From assembly GCA_964469935.1 (NCBI GenBank), contig CAYXZQ010000005.1:1-57670 (forward strand): a stretch of 57,670 nt of DNA, written 5' to 3'. Origin of the DNA: CAYXZQ01 sp964469935. GTDB lineage: Archaea; Nanobdellota; Nanobdellia; Woesearchaeales; DSVV01. Below, piece after piece: positions 22,368 to 30,945 of the stretch. The notes beneath the pieces are model-generated. The model did not search any database, was not told where the DNA came from, and was given only the letters and a program-made list of their open reading frames with translations. Made by a program: the position numbers and the translations under genes. The first letter of the stretch is position 1; every line of letters starts with the position of its first letter.

Positions 22368-23275
22368 GCCTTTCCCGCGCTTCCAAGGATCTCGAGCTTC
22401 TTCTTTACGAACTCCTTAACATTGCTCCTTGCGAAATCCTGGACTTTCCTCGGGTCAGTCTCTCCGGGATTGTTGTCCAGGTATTGGCGTGTTGATGCTA
22501 TTCTTATTATGTTGAGGTCCGTGTGGATGTTGACCTTGTCTATCCCCATGCTGCATGCAAGGGCCAGGGTCCTGTTGTCAAGCCCTTTTGCGCCTTTCCA
22601 CTTCGCCCCGTGCCTCATACCGAGCTTGACGTATGCCTGGGGCACCTCCGATGCCCCGTGAAGCACGAGCGGGATTTCCACGACATCATCGATGAGCTGG
22701 AGCCTCTTGATATCGAGCTTCGGCTTGGAGGAGAACTTGTATGCCCCGTGGCTCGTGCCGATCGATATCGCCAGTGAATCGATGCCTGTGAGCCTTGCGA
22801 ATTCCCTTGCCTGGTGCGGGTCGGTGAACCTGTCATCGCCCTTCCTCACCTTCCCCGGATCGACGCTCCCGAGCTCGGCCTCGACCGGGACCCTCCTTCT
22901 TTTCGCCATCCTGACTACTCTTCTTGTGATTGCCACGTTCTCGTCGAAGCTGCAATAGGACGCGTCAATCATGACAGATGAGAACCCTGACTCGATGCAC
23001 TTCTTGATTATCTTTCCGTCCTTGCCGTGATCGAGGTGCAGCATAACCGGCACCCTTGAGCCCCTGGCAGCGGTCTTGATTATCGATACCAGGTTCTCGA
23101 ATCCGGCATACCTTATCTCTGATTCAGAAACAGCGAGCATGACAGGCGCCTTCATCTCTTCTGCCGCCCCGAGGACTGCCTGGACAGTCTCCAGGTTGTC
23201 AACGTTGAAATGCCCGACAGCATACCCCTTCCTCATTGCCATGTCCAGCATCTTCTTTGACTTCACGAGAGGCAT
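22364..23275 (-). CDS. fba: Class II fructose-bisphosphate aldolase
   Basis: The 303-residue protein splits fructose 1,6-bisphosphate or makes it in gluconeogenesis, using zinc. The catalytic Asp and first zinc His are in HLDHGKD. The others are in SIGTSHGAYK and LVLHGASEVP. The phosphate-binding DKVNIHTDLNI is intact, and AELGSVDPG is the usual mid-motif. Most archaea use unrelated class I or bifunctional aldolases, so this bacterial-type enzyme suggests acquisition. The start has a GGGGAGGTG site and a TTTAAATAA box ~25 nt upstream. Confidence 0.9.
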   Translation of the reverse strand: MPLVKSKKMLDMAMRKGYAVGHFNVDNLETVQAVLGAAEEMKAPVMLAVSESEIRYAGFENLVSIIKTAARGSRVPVMLHLDHGKDGKIIKKCIESGFSSVMIDASYCSFDENVAITRRVVRMAKRRRVPVEAELGSVDPGKVRKGDDRFTDPHQAREFARLTGIDSLAISIGTSHGAYKFSSKPKLDIKRLQLIDDVVEIPLVLHGASEVPQAYVKLGMRHGAKWKGAKGLDNRTLALACSMGIDKVNIHTDLNIIRIASTRQYLDNNPGETDPRKVQDFARSNVKEFVKKKLEILGSAGKA

Positions 23276-23349
23276 GTGATTGATGCACCTCCCCTTTTAT
23301 TTAAATCTTTTGCCTGCAAAAACATCATACTCCATCATACGAAATCATA

Positions 23350-23360
23350 ATATTTATATA
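23350..23360 (+). promoter_or_regulatory. TATA box of RHH-nucleotidyltransferase operon
   Basis: ATATTTATATA is centred ~28 nt before ATG 23384 and would give a leaderless mRNA. Confidence 0.5.
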
Positions 23361-23383
23361 CATCCCGGGCATCCCGTACCTGC

Positions 23384-24196
23384 ATGAAAGAGAGGGTCAC
23401 CCTTACGCTGGATTCTGAGATACTCAAGAATATCGACCAGAGCGTGGACGGATTCCATATTAAGAACAGGAGCCATGCCATAGAGCTCCTGCTGCACAAG
23501 GGCCTCCAGCTCGACATTCCCCAGCACGGGATAATTCTGGCGGCGGGCGAGGGCAAGAAAAAAGGCCTTCCTATAGGCATGCTCAGGGTGCACAACAAGC
23601 CTGTCATCGAGCACCTCATAGACCTCTTCAGGAGCTACAATGTCAAGGACATCCTCATAGGCGTATGCTTCAAGAAAGACGAGATAAAGGAGTATTTCGG
23701 CAACGGCAGCAGGTTCGGGGTCAGGATAAGGTACATCGACGAGGAGAAGCCGTCGGGCACGACGACCCTCGTAAAGAAGGCGAAACCATTTTTGAGCGGC
23801 AGCTTCTTTGTCACGTATTCAGACGAGCTCAAGGACGTGAATCTCTCTGACATGTACCGAACTCACAAGGAGAACAATGCCCTTGCGACAATAGCCCTGA
23901 CCACTGTCGAGGACCCGAAGTCTTACGGGGTCGTGAGCGTAGACGGAACAAGGGTCAGGAGATTCAGGGAGAAGCCCAAGGACGATGCGCAGAAGATTAA
24001 GCTCATCAACGCAGGGCTGTACCTGCTGTCATTAGAGGTCGTCGACATGATACCTGACGACGTGAAGATGTTCTATGATTTCTTCCCGAAGCTCGCAGAG
24101 CAGAACAAGCTCGTGGCATATCCATTTTCCGGCCAGTGGTTCGACATAAGCCAGGAGGACGGGTTTGCCCAGGCAGAGAAGGAATGGCAGAGATAG
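23384..24196 (+). CDS. Ribbon-helix-helix domain fused to a sugar-nucleotidyltransferase-like domain
   Basis: The 270-residue protein begins with a ~42-residue CopG/Arc-type ribbon-helix-helix: the strand KERVTLTLDSEI, then helices around ILKNIDQSVDG and NRSHAIELLLHKGL. From residue ~48 it is a sugar-1-phosphate nucleotidyltransferase fold (HGIILAAGEGKKKGLPIGM; YSDELKDVNLSDM; YGVVSVDGTRVRRFREKP; INAGLYLLSLEV; QWFDISQEDGFAQAE). The nucleotide-loop signature GTRLxPLT is changed to GKKKGLPIG, so catalysis or specificity may differ. It precedes a phosphohexomutase by 10 bases, fitting sugar-nucleotide supply, and could also bind its own operator. Confidence 0.8.
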   Translation: MKERVTLTLDSEILKNIDQSVDGFHIKNRSHAIELLLHKGLQLDIPQHGIILAAGEGKKKGLPIGMLRVHNKPVIEHLIDLFRSYNVKDILIGVCFKKDEIKEYFGNGSRFGVRIRYIDEEKPSGTTTLVKKAKPFLSGSFFVTYSDELKDVNLSDMYRTHKENNALATIALTTVEDPKSYGVVSVDGTRVRRFREKPKDDAQKIKLINAGLYLLSLEVVDMIPDDVKMFYDFFPKLAEQNKLVAYPFSGQWFDISQEDGFAQAEKEWQR

Positions 24197-24206
24197 GGGT
24201 GTTGTT

Positions 24207-25553
24207 ATGGAGATAAACAAGGCGATATTCAAGGCATACGACATTAGGGGTATTGTCCACCGGGACCTGAATCCTGACATCGCTTTCAGGATAGGCAGGG
24301 CTCTTGTTGATTTTCTAGGCTGCAAAAAAGTCGTGGTCTGCATGGATATGAGGGAGTCGTCGCCAGACTTCAAGAAAGAGCTTGTCAGGGGAATAACCGT
24401 GCAGGGAGCCGACGTCATAGATATAGGGATGTGCACGACCCCGATGCATTATTATGCCAACGGGGTCCTCGGCGCTGACGCCTCAGTCATGGTAACTGCC
24501 TCCCACAACCCGAGCGAGTGGAACGGATTCAAGCTTTGCAGGGAGAAGGCGATTCCCCTGAGCGGCGAGACAGGCATAATGGACATCCGCGACATGGTGA
24601 TCAAAAATGAATTCAAGGAGGCAGACGAGCCTGGAAAAGTCACAAAAGACAGGATAGTCGACAGGTACACAGAGTTCATCAGGGGCCATTACAGGAATCC
24701 TGAAAACAGGCAGCTGAAGATAGTGGCGGATTTCGGCAACGGGATGGGCAGCTATGCACTGGGCGCTTTTGATCTTCCCGGCATAAGCATGGTTACGATG
24801 TACGAGGAACCTGACGGCACCTTCCCGAACCACGAGGCCAACCCGCTCAAGCACGAGACCCTTGACGACCTCAGGAAGAGGGTCGTCGCAGAGAAGGCTG
24901 ACCTGGGCGTCGCGTTCGACGGCGATGCAGACCGGTGCGGGATGGTCGACGAGAGAGGGAACATTGTCAGGAACGATTTTCTCACAGCACTCATCGCACA
25001 GGACCTGCTATCGGCCAAAAAAGGCGCGACGATATTGTACGATCTGCGCAGCTCAAAGATTGTCAGGGAGATAATCGAGAAGGACGGAGGCAGGGCGCTG
25101 ATGTGCCGCGTCGGCCACGCGTTCATCAAGAACCAGATGAGGGACGAGGGCGCATCATTTGCAGGCGAGCTCTCGGGCCATTATTATTTCGAGGAGAACT
25201 TCAATGCAGAGTCGAGCGCGCTTGCGGCATTGAGGATTGTCAACCTTATAATCAAATCAGGCAGGAAGATGTCAGAGCTTGCTGACGGGCTCAAGAAATA
25301 CTTCCAGAGCGGAGAGCTAAACAGGAAAGTGGACAGCACTTCTGCGGTCATGGAGAAGGTGGAGAGGCATTTCAAGGATGCAAAGGAAGTGCTGCACCTG
25401 GACGGTGTTTCGATAATGTATGATGACTGGTGGGCGAACATCCGAGCGTCAAATACCGAGCCTCTTCTCAGGCTCAATGTCGAAGCAGACACAGAGGAGC
25501 TGATGGAAGAGAAGCGGGATGAGATCCTGGGGCTGTATGTACAGATCCGATAG
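24207..25553 (+). CDS. Phosphomannomutase/phosphoglucomutase
   Basis: The 448-residue alpha-D-phosphohexomutase interconverts hexose 1- and 6-phosphates. All four active-site loops are present: the phosphoserine loop TASHNPSEWNG, the Mg loop AFDGDADRCGMVDE, the sugar-binding GELSGHYYFEENF, and the phosphate-binding RASNTEPLLRLNVE. The start at 24207 was chosen because the protein begins at the family's NKAIFKAYDIRG and a GGGGTG site precedes it. It forms an operon with the nucleotidyltransferase fusion and supplies its sugar-1-phosphate substrate. Confidence 0.92.
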   Translation: MEINKAIFKAYDIRGIVHRDLNPDIAFRIGRALVDFLGCKKVVVCMDMRESSPDFKKELVRGITVQGADVIDIGMCTTPMHYYANGVLGADASVMVTASHNPSEWNGFKLCREKAIPLSGETGIMDIRDMVIKNEFKEADEPGKVTKDRIVDRYTEFIRGHYRNPENRQLKIVADFGNGMGSYALGAFDLPGISMVTMYEEPDGTFPNHEANPLKHETLDDLRKRVVAEKADLGVAFDGDADRCGMVDERGNIVRNDFLTALIAQDLLSAKKGATILYDLRSSKIVREIIEKDGGRALMCRVGHAFIKNQMRDEGASFAGELSGHYYFEENFNAESSALAALRIVNLIIKSGRKMSELADGLKKYFQSGELNRKVDSTSAVMEKVERHFKDAKEVLHLDGVSIMYDDWWANIRASNTEPLLRLNVEADTEELMEEKRDEILGLYVQIR

Positions 25554-25667
25554 TGCCAAAAACATTAACTTTATAAACCATAAAACTTTCTCCGTTTTCG
25601 TGAGAGAAGAAAGGAAAAAAGAGTCTATTTACTTTTTTCTCAACTAAAACTAGTTGATTTGGGTGAA

Positions 25668-26033
25668 ATGGCACCGAAAACTAAGATTAAGGCTGTTATG
25701 CCGAGCCTCAGGGAAAAGAAGCGCTATTTGGCGTTTGAAATCATCTCTAAACAGAAAATCAGCAGTTTTAAGCGGGTCAGGGATGCAATATCTGATGCTA
25801 TCAACGGGTATCTCGGGACCCGGGGAGCTTCTCTTGCAGGGGCCATAGTGCTCCAGGAAAAGTATGACGAGCAAAAGCAGAGGGGCCTCGTGAAGGTCAG
25901 CCACAGATATGCCGATCATCTCAGGGCATCATTCTGCTTCATCGAAAGGATATCGGGCACTGATGTTGTCGTGAGAAGCATCGGCATGTCAGGCATGCTG
26001 AACAAGGCGTATGAGAAATACATATTAGGATAA
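25668..26033 (+). CDS. Ribonuclease P protein component 2 (Pop5)
   Basis: The 121-residue protein matches archaeal Pop5: KAVMPSLREKKRYLAFEII, the central FKRVRDAISDAINGYLGTRGAS, then KVSHRYADHLRASFCFIERI and VVVRSIGMSGMLNKAYEKY. It is a protein partner of RNase P RNA in 5' processing of pre-tRNA. ATG 25668 follows a GGGTGA site; a TTG further up is less likely. It is the first gene of the exosome-proteasome block, the conserved archaeal order. Confidence 0.85.
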   Translation: MAPKTKIKAVMPSLREKKRYLAFEIISKQKISSFKRVRDAISDAINGYLGTRGASLAGAIVLQEKYDEQKQRGLVKVSHRYADHLRASFCFIERISGTDVVVRSIGMSGMLNKAYEKYILG

Positions 26034-26074
26034 ATCAAGAGAATTGCATTAAAACAAAGAATTGGAGGGATAAA

Positions 26075-26818
26075 ATGCAACCTATGAACCACCAATTGAT
26101 GGGTTATGACAGGGCGATAACCATGTTCTCCCCTGACGGAAGGCTGCTCCAGGTCGAGTATGCAAAAAAGACTGTCAAGCAGGGCTCGACAGCCATAGGC
26201 ATAACATGCCGGGACGGCGTGCTGCTATGCACAGACAAGAGGATAGTGGACAAGCTGGTTGTCCCTGAGTCTGTCGAGAAGATCTTCCAGATAGACGATC
26301 ACATAGGCGCGACAGCATCAGGCATCCTGTCAGACGCTCGCGTCCTAGTCGAGAGGGCCCAGCTCAAGGCACAGCAGTACAGGGTGACCTATGACAGCCC
26401 GATAGACATCATAAGCATAGTCAAGGACATCGCGAACCTCAAGCAGCTCTGTACTCAGTCAGGCGGTCTCAGGCCCTTTGGTGTCTCACTGCTCTTTGCA
26501 GGCATCGACAACAACAGGCCGAGGCTCTACGAGACTGACCCGACAGGGATATTCTTCGAGTACAAGGCAGCTGCCATAGGCGACGGGGACCAGGCAGTGG
26601 AGGAGATACTGCACAAGGAGTACAGCCCTGATATGAGCCTTGACGACGGACTCAAGCTCGCCGTGAAGGCCATAGCCTCTGTGGTCGAGGAGAACTTCAA
26701 TATCGAGAGGCTTGACTGTGTCTTCATACGCTCGGACAAGAAGGAGTTCGTCAGGCTAGATGCTGAAAGGCTCAAGAAGGTCTATTCCGACGTCAAGGGC
26801 AACATCAAGAAGAAGTGA
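26075..26818 (+). CDS. psmA: Proteasome alpha subunit
   Basis: The 247-residue protein forms the outer rings of the 20S proteasome. It has the alpha-type N-terminal gate sequence GYDRAITMFSPDGRLLQVEYA, then KQGSTAIGI and LLCTDKRIVDKL. The RPFGVSLLFAGID and GIFFEYKAAAIGDGDQAVEE segments are typical. There is no catalytic Thr, as expected for alpha. A strong GGAGGG site precedes the ATG. The beta subunit is not in this window. Confidence 0.95.
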   Translation: MQPMNHQLMGYDRAITMFSPDGRLLQVEYAKKTVKQGSTAIGITCRDGVLLCTDKRIVDKLVVPESVEKIFQIDDHIGATASGILSDARVLVERAQLKAQQYRVTYDSPIDIISIVKDIANLKQLCTQSGGLRPFGVSLLFAGIDNNRPRLYETDPTGIFFEYKAAAIGDGDQAVEEILHKEYSPDMSLDDGLKLAVKAIASVVEENFNIERLDCVFIRSDKKEFVRLDAERLKKVYSDVKGNIKKK

Positions 26819-26823
26819 TGAGA

Positions 26824-27537
26824 ATGGTTGATGTCGACAAGGCAGTGGTCGCACGTTACAGGTTCGAGGGCCAGAATTTCGAGGTCCTGGTAGACTGTGA
26901 TGCGGCTCTTGAGTTGAGGGGCGGAAAAGAGATTCCCGTCGATGACATACTTGCAGCTGACAAGGTCTTTCTTGACGCGAAGAAAGGGCTTCTCGCATCC
27001 GAAGCGCAGATGCAGAAGGCATTCGGCACGGCAGATGTATCAGAGGTTGCCGAGAAGATAATTAAGAAGGGCGAGATACAGGTCACTGCAGAGCACAGGC
27101 AGAGGCTGCGGGAGCAGAAGAGGAAGAAGATTCTTGACATGATCCGCAGGAACGGAGTGGACCCAAAGACCAACCTGCCTCATCCTGCAAGCAGGCTCGA
27201 GCTCGCGTTCGAAGAGGCGAAGGTGAAGATCGACGAGCACAGGAGGGCTGAGGACCAGGTCGAGGCCATTGTCAAGCAGCTCAGGCCGATTCTTCCGATA
27301 CGTTTCGAGAAGAGGGAGATAGCTATCAGGATACCGGCCGAATACACAGGCAAGGCTTATTCTGCTGTATCCGGGTTCGGCAGGCTCAAGAAGGATGAAT
27401 GGCTGAATGACGGCTCCTGGGCGTGCGTTGTGGAGATTCCCGCAGGGATGCAGGGCGATCTTTTCGATCACATAAACAAGATAACACAGGGAAATGTGGA
27501 AACCAAGGTTTTGAAGAGTGAAGAAGGTGAACAATGA
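26824..27537 (+). CDS. SBDS ribosome maturation protein homologue
   Basis: The 237-residue protein (from MVDVDKAVVARY) has the three SBDS domains: N-terminal FYSH (FEVLVDCDAALELRGGK), the helical middle (TAEHRQRLREQKRKKILDMI; NGVDPKTNLPHPASRLELA) and the C-terminal ferredoxin-like domain (AEYTGKAYSAVSGFGRLK). It helps release the subunit-joining block on the large ribosomal subunit, as known for the family. In-frame GTG 26815 and ATG 26818 overlap the psmA stop; 26824 is favoured by the family's usual start. It lies in the standard place between psmA and rrp4. Confidence 0.9.
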   Translation: MVDVDKAVVARYRFEGQNFEVLVDCDAALELRGGKEIPVDDILAADKVFLDAKKGLLASEAQMQKAFGTADVSEVAEKIIKKGEIQVTAEHRQRLREQKRKKILDMIRRNGVDPKTNLPHPASRLELAFEEAKVKIDEHRRAEDQVEAIVKQLRPILPIRFEKREIAIRIPAEYTGKAYSAVSGFGRLKKDEWLNDGSWACVVEIPAGMQGDLFDHINKITQGNVETKVLKSEEGEQ

Positions 27538-28355
27538 TGACAAATCTGATTGTTAAGGAAAAAAGCATAGTTGTGCCGGGCGAGATCCTGGCAGAAGGAA
27601 TGGACAACCTCCCAGGATTCGGGACGTACAGGGCGGACAACAGGATTCTTGCGTCCAGGCTCGGGATAATAGTCCTCGACGGCAGGGCGCTCAAGATAAT
27701 ACCTGTCTCAGGCTGCTACAACCCGAAGACCAACGACGTGATCATCGGCAAGGTAATTGACGTGACCATGAGCGGCTGGAGGATAGATACGAATTCAGCA
27801 TATACTGCGATGCTGATGCTCAAGGACGGCTCATCCGAATACATCGCGAGGGGCGCGGACCTGACCTCATATTACCAGCTAGGCGATTACGTTGTCTGCA
27901 AGATAATCAAGATGACAAGCCAGAGGCTGATCGACCTGACAATGAAGGGTCCCGGGCTCAAGAAGCTCAAGGGCGGAAGGATTGTCAATGTCAATCCCTA
28001 CAAGGTGCCGAGAATCATCGGCAAGCAGGGCTCGATGGTGACAATGGTCAAGCAGGCGACGAACTGCCAGATAATCGTGGGGCAGAACGGCCTTATATGG
28101 CTTCTCGGGGAACCGGAAGACGAGGCACTTGCTGTTAAGACAATAAAGAAGATAGAGGCTGAGTCCCATCACCCCGGCCTGACCGAGAAGATTAAGGCGT
28201 TCCTTGACAAGAATGCAAGGAAGGGCGGCAGTCCGGCCCAGGCAAGAGGACCGGTCCGGCGAGATGACCAGCAGGAGGCTTCCCAGGAAAGGAGGCCACA
28301 GCCGCAAGAGAGCAGGTCGGATGATGCACAGGCAGGAAACGGTGAATCAAGATGA
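27534..28355 (+). CDS. rrp4: Exosome RNA-binding subunit Rrp4
   Basis: The 273-residue cap subunit of the archaeal exosome. It has an N-terminal domain (VVPGEILAEGMDNLPGFGTY), an S1 domain (DVIIGKVIDVTMSGWRIDTN; LGDYVVCKIIKMTSQRLIDL) and a KH domain (KVPRIIGKQGSMVTMVKQAT; GQNGLIWLLG). The last ~45 residues are a Gln/Arg/Asp-rich tail that looks disordered. ATGATG overlaps the SBDS stop, so translation is coupled. It guides RNA to the Rrp41-Rrp42 ring encoded next. Confidence 0.93.
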   Translation: MMTNLIVKEKSIVVPGEILAEGMDNLPGFGTYRADNRILASRLGIIVLDGRALKIIPVSGCYNPKTNDVIIGKVIDVTMSGWRIDTNSAYTAMLMLKDGSSEYIARGADLTSYYQLGDYVVCKIIKMTSQRLIDLTMKGPGLKKLKGGRIVNVNPYKVPRIIGKQGSMVTMVKQATNCQIIVGQNGLIWLLGEPEDEALAVKTIKKIEAESHHPGLTEKIKAFLDKNARKGGSPAQARGPVRRDDQQEASQERRPQPQESRSDDAQAGNGESR

Positions 28356-29074
28356 GCTACGATAAAAGACATGACAACAGGAAATTAGATGAATTGAGGC
28401 CCATAGTCGCAAAGGCAGGGGTCATACCCAATGCAGTGGGCTCAGGCTATTTCAAGATAGGCGACACTGAGGCGTATGCGACAGTCTACGGCCCGAGGGA
28501 CCTCTACCCGAGGTTCCTTCAGGACCCGGCTAAGGGTGTACTGAGGTGCAGCTACAACATGATGCCATTCTCAGGAATGGGCGACAGGGTCCGTCCCGGG
28601 ACGAACAGGAGGTCCAAGGAGATATCGATGGTCACGGAGAAGGCGCTCCTGCAGGTAGTCGATCTTCATGAGTTCCCGAATGCAGTTGTGGACGTCTTTA
28701 TAGAGCTTCCTCAGACAGACGCAGGCTCCAGGTGCGCAGGTATCTGCGCAGCATCGATTGCACTTGCTGATGCGGGCATCTCAATGAAGGACATGGTAGC
28801 TGCGGTCTCTGTCGGTAGGGTGGATGACAAGCTTGTCATCGACCTTGACTACAAGGAAGAGGCATATGACGGCGGTCCGGTCGCAGACATCCCTATCGCT
28901 ATGATACCATCGACAGGCATGATTACCCTGCTCCAGATGGACGGTGAGGTCTCTAGGGATCAGCTCATGGAAGGTTTCAAGCTGGTCAAAGAGTCGATCC
29001 TTAAGATAAATGAGATGCAGAAGAATGCGCTGAAGGAGAAATACAGGATTAATGGTGATAACAATGAACAATGA
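28352..29074 (+). CDS. rrp41: Exosome RNase PH-like catalytic subunit Rrp41
   Basis: The 240-residue phosphorolytic 3'-5' exoribonuclease subunit. RNase PH marks include GSGYFKIGDTEAYATVYGPR, the RNA-binding NRRSKEIS, and the phosphate and catalytic segment TDAGSRCAGICAASIALAD with DDKLVIDLDYKEE. It starts inside the rrp4 stop (ATGA overlap) and ends by overlapping rrp42 by 11 bases. It pairs with Rrp42 to make the hexameric ring. Confidence 0.94.
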   Translation: MSYDKRHDNRKLDELRPIVAKAGVIPNAVGSGYFKIGDTEAYATVYGPRDLYPRFLQDPAKGVLRCSYNMMPFSGMGDRVRPGTNRRSKEISMVTEKALLQVVDLHEFPNAVVDVFIELPQTDAGSRCAGICAASIALADAGISMKDMVAAVSVGRVDDKLVIDLDYKEEAYDGGPVADIPIAMIPSTGMITLLQMDGEVSRDQLMEGFKLVKESILKINEMQKNALKEKYRINGDNNEQ

Positions 29075-29834
29075 ATTCAAGCAGCACCTTGAGAAATCGC
29101 TTTCAAAAAACATCAGGATAGACGGGAGGAAGCTCGATGAGTACCGGAAGGTGTCAGTCGAGTACGGGGTTTCCAAGACCGCAGAGGGCTCTGCAAGGGT
29201 TAGGTTCGGCGAGACTGATGTCATCGCAGGAATCAAGATGGAGATAGCCCAGCCGTTCCCTGACAGGCCTGAGGAAGGGGCAATCATGGTCAATGCCGAG
29301 TTTTTGGCAATGGCAAGCCCGGAGTTTGAGTCTGGCCCACCCGGCATGCCTGCAATAGAGCTTGCAAGGGTTGTAGACAGGGGAATCAGGGAATCAGGAG
29401 CCATCGACCTGAAGAAGCTGATAATCAAGAAAGGCGAGAAATGCTGGATGATTATCATCGACATATGCACGCTCAATGACGCGGGGAACCTCCTTGACGT
29501 ATCGGCGCTAGCAGCAATAGCAGCCCTCAAGGATGCCCGCTTCCCGAAGTACGAGAACGATGAGCTTGACTACAAGACCAAGACAGACAAGGGCATCGAG
29601 CTAAGCAAGGTACCTGTGGCAGTGACTGTCTTCAAGATAGGCCAGAGCCTTCTTGTCGATCCGTTGCACGAAGAGGAGAAGAGCCTTGACGCAAGGCTGA
29701 CGATTACGACCACGGAGAAAGGCGTTCTTTGCGCGCTCCAGAAAGGCGGTGACTTCGCGATATCCGTCGACGATGTCAGGACGATGGTCGACATGGCTCT
29801 GGAAAAAGCCAAGGTCCTGCGCGGTTTCCTTTAA
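29064..29834 (+). CDS. rrp42: Exosome RNase PH-like subunit Rrp42
   Basis: The 256-residue non-catalytic ring partner of Rrp41. Its features are NIRIDGRKLDEYRKVSVEYG, SARVRFGETDVIAGIKMEIA, and the family's SPEFESGPPGMPAIELARVVDRG. The catalytic Asp pair of Rrp41 is not conserved, as expected. ATG 29064 is preceded by GGTGATAAC and overlaps the rrp41 end. In many archaea eL43 (L37Ae) and an RNA polymerase subunit follow, but here the block ends. Confidence 0.93.
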   Translation: MNNEFKQHLEKSLSKNIRIDGRKLDEYRKVSVEYGVSKTAEGSARVRFGETDVIAGIKMEIAQPFPDRPEEGAIMVNAEFLAMASPEFESGPPGMPAIELARVVDRGIRESGAIDLKKLIIKKGEKCWMIIIDICTLNDAGNLLDVSALAAIAALKDARFPKYENDELDYKTKTDKGIELSKVPVAVTVFKIGQSLLVDPLHEEEKSLDARLTITTTEKGVLCALQKGGDFAISVDDVRTMVDMALEKAKVLRGFL

Positions 29835-29854
29835 ATTTATTTTAATATTTTTTA

Positions 29855-29992
29855 TTAGCAGCCGCACAGGCTGAACGGGAATGGTATTATCCCTTTAACT
29901 ATGAGGACTGTCAGAACAACACCGATGATGAATCCGTAGACTATTCCCTTGAACACGTCTGCCCAGAGGCCAACAAAAGCTTTCTTGTCCAT
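29855..29992 (-). CDS. Small single-pass membrane protein, 45 aa
   Basis: The frame MDKKAFVGLWADVFKG continues as one hydrophobic helix (GFIIGVVLTVLIVKGIIPF) and ends SLCGC. A GGTGA ribosome site lies 7 bases before the ATG, and an ATTTAAATACC box ~38 nt upstream gives a short leader. The product is too short for most ORF callers. Function is unknown. The orientation opposes the exosome operon, with which it converges. Confidence 0.6.
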   Translation of the reverse strand: MDKKAFVGLWADVFKGIVYGFIIGVVLTVLIVKGIIPFPFSLCGC

Positions 29993-30074
29993 TTTATCAC
30001 CGTTTTTTTCAGTTATGAATTCACTGGTATTTAAATGTGTCGGAAATGGGCACCGTCCGTCCGGCTTTGGTCAT

Positions 30075-30614
30075 TCAGGCGAAATGGTATATCTTCTTGA
30101 TCTTGATTATCTTTTTCTTGCACCGGATTCTGACATCATGCTTGAAGCTTTTCAGCGAAGACTTCATTTCTCTGAGCCTTGAATCGAATCCCCTCAGCTT
30201 TCCACGTGCCTGGCTGATCTGCTGCCTGATATGTTCGGGATTATTTGGGATCTTGCCCTTTCTCATTTCCTTGATGAGCTTCGCTTCCTCGCCATCAAGC
30301 CTCCTCTTTTCGCTTTTCATGTGGGATTCGAAATCGCCCAGCTTCTTCTCGATATCCTTGTAGTCGTACTGAAGCCTCACTGTCTTGACAAGGGCGAAAT
30401 GATGGACCTGCTCTAGAAGCGACATCTGCTTCCTTATGCTGCCTAGGAGGCTTATGATGTTTTTGGATTTCCTTGCCGCATCCGCCTCCCTGTCGACAGC
30501 GCTGATCTCCTTGATGATCTTTATGATATTGCTGTTCAGTGCCTGCTCGGTCCCGAAATTCTTGAGCTCTCCGACGCCCCTTCCCTTGCGCAGCAGAAGT
30601 TCCTTGAGTCCCAT
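30075..30614 (-). CDS. Charged coiled-coil hypothetical protein
   Basis: The 179-residue soluble protein is highly charged and mostly helical, with heptad-like stretches (IRKQMSLLEQVHHFALVKTV; DYKDIEKKLGDFESHMKSEK; EEAKLIKEMRKG) and a Lys-rich end (CKKKIIKIKKIYHF). There are no membrane segments. I do not recognise the family. It is divergent from the LSm-eL37 operon, and their TATA boxes are only about 10 bases apart, so the two are probably co-regulated or compete. Confidence 0.7.
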   Translation of the reverse strand: MGLKELLLRKGRGVGELKNFGTEQALNSNIIKIIKEISAVDREADAARKSKNIISLLGSIRKQMSLLEQVHHFALVKTVRLQYDYKDIEKKLGDFESHMKSEKRRLDGEEAKLIKEMRKGKIPNNPEHIRQQISQARGKLRGFDSRLREMKSSLKSFKHDVRIRCKKKIIKIKKIYHFA

Positions 30615-30633
30615 GCGCTAAACTTCATATTGT

Positions 30634-30666
30634 GGGTTTATAAATTTTTCCAAAAACTTTATAAAC
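30634..30666. promoter_or_regulatory. Close-packed divergent promoters
   Basis: Minus-strand AAATTTATAAACCC (30634-30647) serves the coiled-coil gene (ATG 30614, ~26 nt). Plus-strand ACTTTATAAAC (30656-30666) serves LSm (ATG 30710, leader ~22 nt with GGAGG at 30697-30701). Confidence 0.6.
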
Positions 30667-30709
30667 TGGTCGGATTCCCGTCAGATACATATTTTTGGAG
30701 GTTGCAAAA

Positions 30710-30934
30710 ATGGAATCAGCAAGGCCTTTTGATGCATTGAACCAGGCAAGAAATAAGAGGGTGATTGTCGAGATGAAGAACAGCCGGCAGTATATCGGCA
30801 CTCTCAAGGCATTCGACCCCCACATCAACCTCGTGCTTGAGGGCGCTGAGGAAAGGGAGAACGGCGAGGTCAAGAGGAAGCTCGGCGTTGTTTTCATCAG
30901 GGGTGACACGATAACTATCATATCTCCGGCATGA
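30710..30934 (+). CDS. Sm-like archaeal protein (LSm)
   Basis: The 74-residue protein starts MESARPFDALNQARNKRV. It contains the Sm1 motif (VIVEMKNSRQYIGTLKAFDP then HINLVLEGAEE) and the Sm2 motif (LGVVFIRGDTITIIS). Such proteins form heptameric rings that bind U-rich RNA. A GGAGG site with good spacing fixes the start; an upstream ATG/GTG in frame would overlap it. It forms the conserved archaeal LSm-eL37 pair with the next gene. Confidence 0.95.
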   Translation: MESARPFDALNQARNKRVIVEMKNSRQYIGTLKAFDPHINLVLEGAEERENGEVKRKLGVVFIRGDTITIISPA

Positions 30935-30945
30935 GGTAGGGAAAG

